From contig JAHDNZ010000046.1 of NCBI GenBank assembly GCA_018435125.1, forward strand, positions 1 through 64,000: a stretch of DNA of 64,000 nt, in the 5' to 3' direction. Positions within the stretch are counted from its first letter, which is position 1. Every line of letters starts with the position of its first letter. The notes beneath the pieces are model-generated. The model made no database searches. It was not told the origin of the DNA and worked only from the letters and a program-made list of their open reading frames with translations. A program made the translations under genes and the position numbers. Positions 27,712-36,972 of the stretch are shown here, in pieces. The stretch comes from Bacillota bacterium. GTDB taxonomy: Bacteria; Bacillota; DTU065.

Positions 27712-28479
27712 ATGGGGGCATTACATATGTATTTAGATAACCAGTATGCATTTTTAAGACGTATTCTAATTAAAAAACCTTTTATAAATGACTTTCCCTT
27801 TAATTTGCCAGCGGTAAAACACCTTGAAAGTTTGGAATTCCATCCCAATGTTAGCTTTTTAGTAGGAGAAAATGGCACAGGTAAATCCACGATATTAGAA
27901 GCTTTGGCCATCTGTTTGGGACTAAATAGCGAGGGTGGTTCAATAAACTTTAACTTTGCTACTAAAAAGACCCATTCCAACTTATATGAGTATATCAAAC
28001 TACAAAAAGGCCCACATAGACCTCAGACAGCTTATTTTTTAAGAGCTGAAACCCTTTATAACTTAGCCAGTAATATTGAAGATTTAGATTCCGGTGGCGG
28101 TTTGGGTTTACCGGTACTAGACTCATACGGCAGTCGTTCTCTACACCAGATGAGCCATGGTGAAAGCATCTTAGCACTTATAAATAATCGCTTTGCGGGT
28201 CATGGCCTTTATATCCTTGACGAACCGGAAACAGCTCTTTCCCCTGCCAGACAATTATCTTTGCTTGCCAGAATCCATGATTTAGTAAAAGAAGGTTCTC
28301 AGTTTGTGATTGCCACTCACTCGCCTATTCTTATTACCTATCCCAGAAGTCAAATCTATTCCCTAACAGAGGCCGGATATGAAAAAGTGTCTTATGACAA
28401 AACTGAACATTTTCAGATTAGTCGTGACTTTCTGACCCAACCGGAACGTTTTTTAAAATATTTACTTGCAGATTCTTAA
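27712..28479 (+). CDS. AAA-family ABC-like ATPase, unknown role
   Basis: The 255-residue protein is a compact SMC/RecF-type ATPase with Walker A VGENGTGKSTILEALA (about residue 48), signature-like LHQMSHGESILAL, Walker B HGLYILDEPETALSP and the switch His in IATHSPIL. Such AAA_21-type proteins occur alone or in defence and repair contexts; no partner gene is adjacent here. ATG 27712 lacks a strong ribosome-binding site, and ATG 27727 is an alternative. Confidence 0.8.
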   Translation: MGALHMYLDNQYAFLRRILIKKPFINDFPFNLPAVKHLESLEFHPNVSFLVGENGTGKSTILEALAICLGLNSEGGSINFNFATKKTHSNLYEYIKLQKGPHRPQTAYFLRAETLYNLASNIEDLDSGGGLGLPVLDSYGSRSLHQMSHGESILALINNRFAGHGLYILDEPETALSPARQLSLLARIHDLVKEGSQFVIATHSPILITYPRSQIYSLTEAGYEKVSYDKTEHFQISRDFLTQPERFLKYLLADS

Positions 28480-28637
28480 ATAAGGTGTTACAAATATTAG
28501 AAAGGTTCACAGGGTTGGCTTTTAAGAATAGAGGCTATATTTTTCAATGCAAAAGACGAATTACGCAATGTATACAAACTGGATTGTTGAAATTCTGCAC
28601 ACAGACCCAAAAAAAATCTGCAAAAATATCAATTAAT

Positions 28638-28656
28638 GGCAGGGAAGCTGCCTTTT
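28638..28656 (+). promoter_or_regulatory. Small hairpin in the leader of the branched-chain amino-acid operon
   Basis: GGCAG-GGAAG-CTGCC followed by TTTTA in the 217-base gap before livJ. It could be a weak attenuator. A short frame at 28485-28679 covers the same stretch but lacks coding character. Confidence 0.35.
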
Positions 28657-28696
28657 ATGTAGAATTAGTGGAGAAATAATGATGGGAGGAAAGACA

Positions 28697-29863
28697 ATGA
28701 AAAAGAAAGGTTTATGGATTGCAATTGCAATTGTTGTTATAGCTGCAGTTGTAGTTTACTTTGCATTTTTTGCTGGCAAAGAGAAAACTGCTTCTTCAAA
28801 GCAGGAAATAGTTAAAGTCGGTTTTATAGGTCCACTTACAGGTCCTGCGGCTGCGTATGGAATCAATGCCAGAAACGGAGCTCAAATAGCTATCGAAGCT
28901 ATTAACGCTGAGGGTGGTATCTTAGGTGGTAAGAAAATCGAACTCCTAATTGAAGACAATCAAGGCGATGAATCTGAAACTGTTAACATTATGAATAAAC
29001 TGATTGATCAGGAAAAAGTAGTGGCTATTGTGGGCCCGGTTACTACAGGCCCAACAACTGTAGCTGCAGGCATTGCCGGTGATAAAAAAGTACCTATTGT
29101 TTCTCCAACTGCTACCGGCGATAATATTACTAAGCTTAGTGATTATGTTTCCCGTGTCTGTTTTTATGATTCCTATCAAGGCCCGGTTATGGCTAAATTT
29201 GCTCTTGAAAACCTCGAAAAGAAAACCGCTGCCATTTTGTATGACAACACTAATGACTATTCTATGGGTTTGGCAGATTCTTTTGCTCTTACCTTTGCAG
29301 AAAATGGTGGGGAGATCTTGATTAAAGAAGCTTTTACGGCAGGAGATCAAGACTTTAATTCTCAGCTTACCAAAATTGCAGCTCTTAATCCCGACATTGT
29401 CTATGTGCCGGCTTATTACAGTGATGATGCCCAGATTCTACTCCAGGCGCGTCAGATCGGCATGACGGCTATCTTTATGGGTGGAGATGGCTGGGATTCC
29501 CAAGATCTAATTAATGGTGCCGGTGCCGCAGCTGAAGGATGCTATTTTACAACCCACTACTCCGCTGCAGACACTTCAGAGCTGGTGCAGGAGTTTTTAC
29601 AAAAGTATAGTGAAAAATATAATGCTGAACCTAACTTTGCCGGACCTTTGGGCTATGATGCAGCTCTGCTTCTAGCCGATGCCATTGAAAGAGCCGGTGA
29701 ACCCAATCCCGAAAAGATAAATGCTGCGATTTTAGAAACTAAAGGTTTTATTGGTGTAACAGGTGAGTTTAGTTTTGATATAAATCGCAATCCTCTCAAA
29801 GAAGTCACTATTGCAACCGTAACAGATGGTAAATTTGTTTTGGTTGATAAAGTTCGTCCGTAA
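28697..29863 (+). CDS. livJ: Branched-chain amino-acid ABC transporter, substrate-binding protein
   Basis: This 388-residue periplasmic-binding type I protein (Leu/Ile/Val receptor family) shows VKVGFIGPLTGPAAAYGINARNG (seen as two halves) and later NPDIVYVPAYYSDDA and GYDAALLLADAIE. The N-terminus has a hydrophobic segment (about residues 6-26) with no lipobox Cys, so it looks membrane-anchored or cleaved rather than lipidated. ATG 28697 follows GGGAGG. It is first in livJHMGF. Confidence 0.92.
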   Translation: MKKKGLWIAIAIVVIAAVVVYFAFFAGKEKTASSKQEIVKVGFIGPLTGPAAAYGINARNGAQIAIEAINAEGGILGGKKIELLIEDNQGDESETVNIMNKLIDQEKVVAIVGPVTTGPTTVAAGIAGDKKVPIVSPTATGDNITKLSDYVSRVCFYDSYQGPVMAKFALENLEKKTAAILYDNTNDYSMGLADSFALTFAENGGEILIKEAFTAGDQDFNSQLTKIAALNPDIVYVPAYYSDDAQILLQARQIGMTAIFMGGDGWDSQDLINGAGAAAEGCYFTTHYSAADTSELVQEFLQKYSEKYNAEPNFAGPLGYDAALLLADAIERAGEPNPEKINAAILETKGFIGVTGEFSFDINRNPLKEVTIATVTDGKFVLVDKVRP

Positions 29864-29874
29864 AATGCTTTAGT

Positions 29875-29898
29875 AGGGGGGCTTTGGCCCCCCTTTGC
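29875..29898 (+). terminator. Strong intercistronic hairpin between livJ and livH
   Basis: AGGGGGGC (29875-29882) pairs with GCCCCCCT (29887-29894), with only three T residues after it. It is likely a partial terminator or 3'-protecting structure giving more binding protein than permease. Confidence 0.65.
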
Positions 29899-29922
29899 CT
29901 TATTAAGAAAGAAGGTGTAGAG

Positions 29923-30801
29923 ATGGGGCTTTTTATTCAACAGATAGTCAATGGTATCGCCCTTGGCAGTATCTACGCCCTTATCGCTTTAGGATATACA
30001 ATGGTTTATGGCATTATCCGTCTTATAAATTTTGCTCATGGTGATATCTATATGCTGGGAGCTTTTGTAGGCTATTTTGCTTTAACTACTTATAAACTCC
30101 CTTTTGGTGTGAGTCTAGCCTTAGCTATGTTAATTCCGGCACTTCTTGGCATGCTCATTGAAAGGGTAGCTTATCGACCTCTAAGAAAAGCACCTAGCAT
30201 TGCTGTTTTAATTACAGCTATCGGTGTGTCTTTACTTATAGAAAACCTGGCCATGCTGTGGTTTTCACCGGATCCACGTCCTTTTCCACAGATATTTCCT
30301 CTAAGACCTTTAGAATTAAGTGGAATAAGAGTTTCCATTCCTCAAGTTATTGTCTTTATTACTGCTGTTATTTTAATGATGGCCTTAAATTTCTTAGTTC
30401 AAAAAACCAAAGTCGGCAAGGCCATGCGAGCTGTAAGTCAGGACAAAGAAGCAGCTAGTCTAATGGGTATTGATATCAACCGGATTATTTCCTTAACTTT
30501 TGCTTTGGGATCAGCTCTGGCAGGTGCTGCCGGGGTAATGGTAGGAGTTATTTACCCCCGAATTCAACCCCTAATGGGTGTGATGCCAGGCTTAAAAGCT
30601 TTTGTGGCCGCAGTACTAGGTGGCATCGGTAGTATCCCGGGAGCTATGCTTGGCGGTCTTATTATGGGTCTTACCGAAAGCCTGGTTACAGCCTTGATCT
30701 CATCTACTTGGCGCGATGCTATAGCTTTTAGTCTTTTAATTGTGATTTTACTGGTAAAACCGACTGGAATCCTAGGCAAATCAATGCGAGAGAAGGTGTA
30801 A
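29923..30801 (+). CDS. livH: Branched-chain amino-acid ABC transporter, permease LivH
   Basis: A 292-residue polytopic membrane protein with the LivH start QQIVNGIALGSIYALIALGYTMVYGI and the coupling-loop region KAMRAVSQDKEAASLMGID. There are about eight hydrophobic segments. ATG 29923 follows GAAGGTG. It ends three bases before livM. Confidence 0.94.
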   Translation: MGLFIQQIVNGIALGSIYALIALGYTMVYGIIRLINFAHGDIYMLGAFVGYFALTTYKLPFGVSLALAMLIPALLGMLIERVAYRPLRKAPSIAVLITAIGVSLLIENLAMLWFSPDPRPFPQIFPLRPLELSGIRVSIPQVIVFITAVILMMALNFLVQKTKVGKAMRAVSQDKEAASLMGIDINRIISLTFALGSALAGAAGVMVGVIYPRIQPLMGVMPGLKAFVAAVLGGIGSIPGAMLGGLIMGLTESLVTALISSTWRDAIAFSLLIVILLVKPTGILGKSMREKV

Positions 30802-30803
30802 GA

Positions 30804-31766
30804 ATGACCTTAGAAACAAAACAAAAGAAGCCAGATGGTTATCTTATGCTTTTTTTAGCTCTTCTTATCCTAAGCGTTAATCTCTTGCTAATAAGTGGCA
30901 AAATGCCTGCCTATTATAAAGGCATATTGGGATTTGCCGGTATTAATATTATTTTGGCAGTCTCATTAAATCTTATTAATGGTATTACCGGTCAATTTTC
31001 GCTGGGGCATGCCGGTTTTATGGCTGTGGGAGCTTATGTTTCAGCACTTATTTCTATCTACCTTAAATGGCCTTTAATATTGGCATTACTTTTGGGGGCC
31101 GTAGTAGCAGCTCTTTTAGGGATAATAATTGGTTTACCTACCTTAAGATTAAAGGGAGATTATTTGGCTATTGCCACCTTGGGGATGGGCGAAATTATTA
31201 GGGTGGTATTGTTAAATTTGGAAATTACTAAAGGAGCTAGAGGCCTTACAGCTATTCCCCGTTCCACCAGTATATATCTGGTGGAACTAGTGGCTTTTAT
31301 TACGGTTATCTTTACGGTAAACTTAATGCGTTCAACTCATGGCAGAGCACTGCTATCCATCAGAGAAGATGAAATTGCTTCCGAAGCTATGGGGATTAAT
31401 ACTACTTTTTATAAAGTATTTGCTTTTGCCACCGGAGCTTTTTTTGCTGGTTTAGCAGGAGGCCTTTTTGCCCATCTTATGGGTTATATCGCTCCTAAAA
31501 ATTTTGAGTTTATGCGTTCGATCGAGATTCTAGTAATGGTAGTTTTAGGAGGACTGGGTTCTATTACAGGCTCTATTGTGGCTACAATTATTCTTACCAT
31601 TTTGCCTGAGGCTTTGCGTAGTTTCTCCCAATATCGTATGGTTCTTTATTCTGGCTTACTTATCATTATGATGCTTTTTAGACCCCAGGGACTGATGGGA
31701 ACAAAAGAACTCCAAGTTAGAGAAGTTTTTAGACTATTTGGCTTCGGAGGTGGTAAGAATGTCTGA
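30804..31766 (+). CDS. livM: Branched-chain amino-acid ABC transporter, permease LivM
   Basis: A 320-residue polytopic permease with the family motif SLNLINGITGQFSLGHAGFM and the coupling loop RALLSIREDEIASEAMGI. It pairs with LivH to form the channel. Its end overlaps livG by eight bases. Confidence 0.94.
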   Translation: MTLETKQKKPDGYLMLFLALLILSVNLLLISGKMPAYYKGILGFAGINIILAVSLNLINGITGQFSLGHAGFMAVGAYVSALISIYLKWPLILALLLGAVVAALLGIIIGLPTLRLKGDYLAIATLGMGEIIRVVLLNLEITKGARGLTAIPRSTSIYLVELVAFITVIFTVNLMRSTHGRALLSIREDEIASEAMGINTTFYKVFAFATGAFFAGLAGGLFAHLMGYIAPKNFEFMRSIEILVMVVLGGLGSITGSIVATIILTILPEALRSFSQYRMVLYSGLLIIMMLFRPQGLMGTKELQVREVFRLFGFGGGKNV

Positions 31767-32532
31767 AACTAACCTTCTTGAAGCCAAATGTGTAACTATG
31801 AACTTTGGTGGTCTTACCGCTGTAGCCAACCTGAGCTTTGAGCTTAAAAAAGGAGAACTAGTTGGTTTAATCGGTCCAAACGGAGCCGGGAAAACTACGG
31901 TTTTTAACATGTTAACCGGAGTTTATTCGCCTTCTTTTGGCACAATTCATTTAGAAGACGAGCTTATCTCCAAACTCCCTCCCTATAGAATTACCCAAAA
32001 AGGTATTGCCCGGACATTTCAAAACATTCGTCTTTTTAATCAGCTAAGTGTAACCGACAATGTCCGGATTGCCTTTCACACTCGTAAATTATACCCTATT
32101 TATAACTCAATTTTTCTAACCCCAAACTTTTTCAAGCAGGAAAGAGCTATTGCAGATGATACCAAAGCGCTTCTAAGTTTGCTTCACCTAGAAGAAAGAG
32201 CAGAGGATAAAGCCTGCAATCTTTCCTATGGACAGATGCGTCGTTTGGAGATTGCCAGAGCCCTGGCTACAGGACCCAAGGTACTGCTTTTAGATGAACC
32301 AGCAGCTGGCATGAATCCTCAAGAAACCGAAGAATTAACAGCACTGATTGCCCTAATTAGAGAAAAGTTTGATCTGACGATCCTGCTTATCGAGCATGAT
32401 ATGACTCTGGTAATGAAACTATGTGAAAGAATAATGGTTCTAGATTATGGAATTCAAATCGCCAGTGGTACACCTCTTGAAATACGTCAAAACAAGCGGG
32501 TTATCGAAGCTTACCTGGGAGAGGAGGTTTAG
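31759..32532 (+). CDS. livG: Branched-chain amino-acid ABC transporter, ATPase LivG
   Basis: A 257-residue ABC ATPase: Walker A GPNGAGKTTVFNMLTG, the LivG-specific FQNIRLFNQLSVTDNV, signature LSYGQMRRLEIARAL, Walker B LLLDEPAAGMNP and H-loop IEHDM. ATG 31759 follows CGGAGGTGG, inside the end of livM. Confidence 0.95.
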   Translation: MSETNLLEAKCVTMNFGGLTAVANLSFELKKGELVGLIGPNGAGKTTVFNMLTGVYSPSFGTIHLEDELISKLPPYRITQKGIARTFQNIRLFNQLSVTDNVRIAFHTRKLYPIYNSIFLTPNFFKQERAIADDTKALLSLLHLEERAEDKACNLSYGQMRRLEIARALATGPKVLLLDEPAAGMNPQETEELTALIALIREKFDLTILLIEHDMTLVMKLCERIMVLDYGIQIASGTPLEIRQNKRVIEAYLGEEV

Positions 32533-32534
32533 AA

Positions 32535-33239
32535 ATGTTAGAGATAAAAAACCTCCATGTTTATTATGGACAGATCCATGCCTTAAAAGGCGTATCTTTT
32601 GTGGTAAGAAAAGGAGAGATAGTTACCTTAATAGGTGGTAACGGAGCCGGAAAGACTACCACTCTAAAAACAATTTCGGGTTTGATTCCCTTAAAAGAAG
32701 GGGAGATCCTTTATCAGGGAGAAAGTATAACAGGAGTTAAGGCTCATGATCTTGTAAGCCAAGGACTTGTTCAAGTGCCTGAGGGTAGACATGTTTTTCC
32801 CTCGATGAGCGTCCAGGAAAACCTTGATTTAGGTGCTTATACTAGAAAAGATAAAAAAGCTGTGAAAGAGGATTTGGATAAGGTCTTTCACCTCTTTCCA
32901 AGACTTAAGGAAAGAAGACAGCAGTTAGCCGGGACGTTATCCGGTGGTGAACAGCAGATGCTGGCAATGGCCAGAGCTCTTATGAGCAGTCCGAAACTTT
33001 TGCTTTTAGATGAACCTTCGATGGGACTTGCTCCTCTTTTAGTAAGAGAGATCTTTAATATTGTCACCGAGATCAACTCGACCGGAGTAACGATTTTGCT
33101 GGTTGAGCAAAATGCCAACATGGCCCTTTCTATTGCTAATCGTGGCTATGTTATTGAGACAGGCCGCGTAGTTTTAGAGGGTGAGGCTGCTAGTCTAGCT
33201 GCAAATGAAGCAGTCAAAAAAGCTTATCTTGGTGGCTAG
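32535..33239 (+). CDS. livF: Branched-chain amino-acid ABC transporter, ATPase LivF
   Basis: A 234-residue ABC ATPase: Walker A GGNGAGKTTTLKTISG, LivF-type VPEGRHVFPSMSVQENLDLG, signature LSGGEQQMLAMARAL, Walker B LLLDEPSMGLAP and LLVEQNA. It completes the transporter and starts two bases after livG with GAGGAGG. Confidence 0.95.
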   Translation: MLEIKNLHVYYGQIHALKGVSFVVRKGEIVTLIGGNGAGKTTTLKTISGLIPLKEGEILYQGESITGVKAHDLVSQGLVQVPEGRHVFPSMSVQENLDLGAYTRKDKKAVKEDLDKVFHLFPRLKERRQQLAGTLSGGEQQMLAMARALMSSPKLLLLDEPSMGLAPLLVREIFNIVTEINSTGVTILLVEQNANMALSIANRGYVIETGRVVLEGEAASLAANEAVKKAYLGG

Positions 33240-33253
33240 GAGGTTTAAGGGTA

Positions 33254-33901
33254 ATGTTTATTAAACAGATTATGAGTTCTGTTCCTATTACTATCTCTCC
33301 GGAGGCCGGTATTTTAGAAGCTGCTAATCTAATGAAAGAAAAAAAGATACGCAGACTTCCTGTGGTTAAAGGAGATAAACTTGTAGGTATTATTACCGAG
33401 ATGGATATTCTTAAAGTCCAGCCCTCTCAAGCTACAACTCTCAGTGTTTTTGAGGTTAACTATCTTTTGACCAAGATGCGAGTAAGCGATGTAATGACCA
33501 AAAACCCTTTAACGATCTCAGCTGAAGCTACTTTAGAAGAAGCAGCTCTTATTATGCGTGAAAATGAAGTCGGTGGTTTACCGGTTTTGGCTAATAACAA
33601 GCTAGTTGGTGTTATTACCGAAAGCAATATTTTCGATGCTTTTATTGATCTTTTAGGGTTAAAAAGAGCGGGTACTAGGTTGACTATAGAAGTTATTGAC
33701 AGACCGGGTATTTTGGCCGAAATTGGCCAAATCACAGCTAAACACAATGTCAATGTCAGCAGTTTCGCAGCTTACTATCCGGAAGAGAAAAAGTCGGTTT
33801 TAGTGGTAAGATTAGAGGCAACGAAGGTAGAAGAGATTTGTAAAGATATTGAAAAGCTAGGACATAAGGTTACTCATATTGCTCACTATGGTATAAAGTA
33901 A
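33254..33901 (+). CDS. CBS-pair and ACT domain protein (AcuB-like)
   Basis: The 215-residue protein has two CBS motifs (about residues 7-55 and 75-130, with VMTKNPLTISAEATLEEAALIM) and a C-terminal ACT domain (about 140-215, RLTIEVIDRPGILAEIG). This arrangement matches AcuB-like regulators. It lies 14 bases after livF and is probably cotranscribed, suggesting sensing of an adenylate or amino acid linked to branched-chain amino-acid supply; this link is inference. Confidence 0.85.
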   Translation: MFIKQIMSSVPITISPEAGILEAANLMKEKKIRRLPVVKGDKLVGIITEMDILKVQPSQATTLSVFEVNYLLTKMRVSDVMTKNPLTISAEATLEEAALIMRENEVGGLPVLANNKLVGVITESNIFDAFIDLLGLKRAGTRLTIEVIDRPGILAEIGQITAKHNVNVSSFAAYYPEEKKSVLVVRLEATKVEEICKDIEKLGHKVTHIAHYGIK

Positions 33902-33957
33902 ACGCATAAAAAGACCCCCTAATGTCCATCCTAAGTTTGCTGAAAGGGGCTAGAAAG

Positions 33958-34176
33958 ATGGACATTGCCAGGACACAGGTCTATCACTGTCCCAGTTGTT
34001 GTACCGATACCAGCCACACAGTAAGAACAAAACATGGTACTACCTATGGCGTAATTTGCAACAGGTGTCAGACAGCATCTCTAGTTCGAAAAGACGACCT
34101 GCTGTTTTATCAGGACTTGTGGGAAGATGAAGTCCGAGCTATCCTTATGAGCTTAGATAATCCCGAAGACAAATAA
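33958..34176 (+). CDS. Small zinc-ribbon protein, unknown function
   Basis: The 72-residue protein has two cysteine pairs, CPSC and CNRC, about 30 residues apart, giving a zinc ribbon. No other domain is recognised. ATG 33958 follows AAAGGGG; an earlier ATG at 33922 would add 12 residues. It is the last gene before a strong terminator, so it may close the liv operon. Confidence 0.6.
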   Translation: MDIARTQVYHCPSCCTDTSHTVRTKHGTTYGVICNRCQTASLVRKDDLLFYQDLWEDEVRAILMSLDNPEDK

Positions 34177-34209
34177 AACTCCAAGCAGTCAACTGCCTGG
34201 AGTTTTTTT
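34177..34209 (+). terminator. Terminator of the liv operon region
   Basis: AACTCC-AGCAGT and ACTGC-TGGAGTT form a stem with one mismatch, followed by seven T residues. Confidence 0.88.
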
Positions 34210-34415
34210 AAGGAATTTGGCTGGAAATACTAAAAGGTGTTTTTATTAAAAGAGCTAATTTAGCTAAGTGCAGTTTGTTGAGGGTAGTTTTCATGGCCTT
34301 GTTAGGTTTAGGACAAGAAACAGTTGCCAAAAGTGCTAAAAGGTTTAAAAAATGATAAAGAAGGTAAAGAAAGCTTTAATGGGAATTAAGGTAGTTAAGA
34401 CAAGGGGGCAACAAA

Positions 34416-34868
34416 ATGGAAGATCGCTTAGCTTTTGTATTGGCGGAATTAATAAAAAGCTTAATTCACGGTGATGATGAATACCCTGAAGAATCTGCTA
34501 TTATAGCTCGAGCTGTTCAGCTTGGTATTAATAAAGACGAACTGGAAATAATTGGACCTCTAGTGATAAAAGAGGAACAAAAAGGTCAAACTTATTGCTG
34601 TGAAGAAGTAAATGGGAAACGTGTGTTTTCCAAAAAAGAACAACTGCTTTTAGAGGAAAAACATATTAATGCTTTGCTCTATATGGTTAATAATGGTATA
34701 ATTTCCGGCGCAGAGCTCGATGCGGTTTTAGTGTTTGCCCAAGGATTTGCTAAAAATCCTCACGAAACCGACTACCTTTTAAAAGCACTAAATTTAGTAT
34801 TTCCAGATCAAGCAAGAAATCAATTTTTAACCGGTGCTATATATAATAATAAAGAGCTTCTGAACTGA
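34416..34868 (+). CDS. Smg/DUF494-like protein upstream of topA
   Basis: The 150-residue protein has a C-terminal half that reads like DUF494/Smg (FSKKEQLLLEEKHINALLYMVNNGIISGAELDAVL, in parts): a helical region starting at an EE motif. Smg genes sit just upstream of topA in many bacteria, and here topA begins 16 bases after the stop. The N-terminal helix-rich part is not recognised. ATG 34416 follows AAGGGGGCAAC. The function of the family is unknown. Confidence 0.55.
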   Translation: MEDRLAFVLAELIKSLIHGDDEYPEESAIIARAVQLGINKDELEIIGPLVIKEEQKGQTYCCEEVNGKRVFSKKEQLLLEEKHINALLYMVNNGIISGAELDAVLVFAQGFAKNPHETDYLLKALNLVFPDQARNQFLTGAIYNNKELLN

Positions 34869-34884
34869 GAAAGGATGAGCTTTA

Positions 34885-36972
34885 ATGGCCAAAACTCTAG
34901 TTGTTGTCGAATCCCCAGCTAAAGCAAAAACTATCAAAAAGTTTCTCGGCACAAATTATACAATTGAAGCTTCTATGGGACATATAAGGGATCTTCCCAA
35001 AAGTCAGTTCGGTGTCGATATAAAAAATGGCTTTACACCTAAATATATTACTATACGCGGTAAGGGAGAGTTATTAAAAAAACTCAAAACTCAGGCTAAA
35101 AAAGCGGATCGTATCTTTTTAGCTACAGACCCTGATCGTGAGGGCGAAGCTATTGCCTGGCATTTAGCGGAAATTCTAGATCTTGATCCTAAAAAGCCGG
35201 TTCGTATTACCTTTAACGAAATTACTAAAGAGGCTGTTAAAGAGGCGACTAAAAAACCTCGCAGTGTGAACATTGATCTGGTAGATGCCCAGCAAACCAG
35301 ACGGATCCTAGATAGAATTGTAGGTTATAAACTAAGCCCGCTATTATGGCGTAAAATAAAAAAAGGCCTTAGTGCCGGGCGAGTTCAGTCGGTTGCTGTA
35401 AGGCTGATTTGTGAAAAAGAAGAAGAGATTGCCAACTTCAACAAAGAAGAATACTGGACTATTGAAGGTTTATTTTTGACAAAAAATGGCGAACTAAAAG
35501 CTAAGCTAACTAAATTGCAGGGTGAAAAACCAATACTACCCAACAAAGAAATTACTTCAGAGCTGTTACAAAAGTTAAAGAACCAGGATTATAAGATTTT
35601 GGAGGTAGATAAGAAAGACAGAAAAAGAAATCCCTCTCCTCCTTTTACTACCTCAACCTTGCAACAAGAAGCCTGGCGCAGATTAAACTTTGCCGCCTCT
35701 AGGACTATGCGGGTAGCCCAGGAATTATATGAAGGCATTGAAATCGGTAAAGAAGGATCTTTGGGGCTTATTACTTACATGCGTACAGATTCTGTACGTA
35801 TCTCGGATCAAGCAGTCCTACAGGCTGAAAAGTTTATCCAAAATGAGCTTGGCAAAGAATATCTTCCAAAAGAGAAGCGAGTTTATCAAAGCTCTAAAAA
35901 AGTTCAGGATGCACACGAAGCAATTAGACCTAGCTATGTTGATAAAACCCCTGAAAGCCTTAAACCGTTTCTTACCAGAGATCAGTTTAGGTTATATCAA
36001 CTTATTTGGCTAAGGTTTCTCTCAAGTCAAGCTGCCAGTGCAGTCTTTGACACTGTTTCTGTGCGGATTGGCAGTACTGAGGCCCAGTTTACGGCTTCAG
36101 GCTCAACATTAAAATTTGCGGGATTTTTGCAGCTATATCCTGATCAAGAAAAAGAGCTAGATTCAGAATTACCTTTGGTTACAGCAGGTTTAGCTACCGA
36201 TTTAAAACAACTCTTTAGTGAACAGCATTTTACCCAACCACCACCTCGTTATTCACAAGCCAGCCTAGTTAAAGAACTGGAAGATCAAGGCATTGGTCGC
36301 CCTAGTACCTATGCTGCTATTATTGAGACCATTAAAAAGCGAGGTTATGTAGTAGAAGAAGATAAACGTTTGGTGCCAACGGAATTAGGTCAGGTAACCA
36401 TAGATCTACTAAAAGACCATTTTAGTGATATTGTCGATGTCGATTTTACAAGAGAGCTAGAAGAAAAACTAGACAGCATCGAAGATGGCCAAAATTCGCC
36501 GCTAAAAATCCTGGAGGAGTTTTACAGTTCATTTGCCAAAGAGTTGCAAGAGGCTGAAGATAAAGCTGGTAAAATATTAATTGCGGATGAAGTTACCGAT
36601 GAGCCTTGTCCTAATTGCGGTAAATTACTAGTCATTAAGATGGGACGCTTTGGCAAATTTTTAGCTTGTCCGGGTTTTCCCGACTGCAAATTTACCAAGC
36701 CTCTATTAAAGCAGATGCCGGGCACGTGCCCTTTGGATAATGGTAATTTAGTTGAACGTCGTTCTAAAAAAGGCCGCGTATTTTATGGCTGTGAAAACTA
36801 CCCCCAATGTGAGTTTATCTCCTGGTATCCGCCGACTAAAGAAAAATGTCCACATTGTAAGACAACGATGGGTCTAAAAGGGAGAGGTTCTAAACAAGAA
36901 TTAATCTGTCTCAACAAAGACTGTGGCTATACTCAAAAAGCGGAGATGAGTGAAAATGGCAAGTTTAGTTGA
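34885..36972 (+). CDS. topA: DNA topoisomerase I
   Basis: TopA relaxes negative supercoils. The 695-residue type IA enzyme begins AKTLVVVESPAKAKTIKKFLG, has the TOPRIM acidic DPDREGEAIAWHLAE, the catalytic Tyr in LITYMRTDSVRIS (about residue 298) and three C-terminal four-cysteine zinc motifs (CPNC ... CPGFPDC; CPLD ... CENYPQC; CPHC ... CLNKDC). In the middle finger the first pair reads CPLDN with one Cys. It overlaps xerC by 17 bases. Confidence 0.97.
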   Translation: MAKTLVVVESPAKAKTIKKFLGTNYTIEASMGHIRDLPKSQFGVDIKNGFTPKYITIRGKGELLKKLKTQAKKADRIFLATDPDREGEAIAWHLAEILDLDPKKPVRITFNEITKEAVKEATKKPRSVNIDLVDAQQTRRILDRIVGYKLSPLLWRKIKKGLSAGRVQSVAVRLICEKEEEIANFNKEEYWTIEGLFLTKNGELKAKLTKLQGEKPILPNKEITSELLQKLKNQDYKILEVDKKDRKRNPSPPFTTSTLQQEAWRRLNFAASRTMRVAQELYEGIEIGKEGSLGLITYMRTDSVRISDQAVLQAEKFIQNELGKEYLPKEKRVYQSSKKVQDAHEAIRPSYVDKTPESLKPFLTRDQFRLYQLIWLRFLSSQAASAVFDTVSVRIGSTEAQFTASGSTLKFAGFLQLYPDQEKELDSELPLVTAGLATDLKQLFSEQHFTQPPPRYSQASLVKELEDQGIGRPSTYAAIIETIKKRGYVVEEDKRLVPTELGQVTIDLLKDHFSDIVDVDFTRELEEKLDSIEDGQNSPLKILEEFYSSFAKELQEAEDKAGKILIADEVTDEPCPNCGKLLVIKMGRFGKFLACPGFPDCKFTKPLLKQMPGTCPLDNGNLVERRSKKGRVFYGCENYPQCEFISWYPPTKEKCPHCKTTMGLKGRGSKQELICLNKDCGYTQKAEMSENGKFS

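Noticed and set aside
28485-28679. 64-codon frame between the AAA ATPase and livJ
   Set aside because: It has a poor start, unusual composition and no recognisable motif, and it overlaps a hairpin. It looks like a chance frame in a leader.
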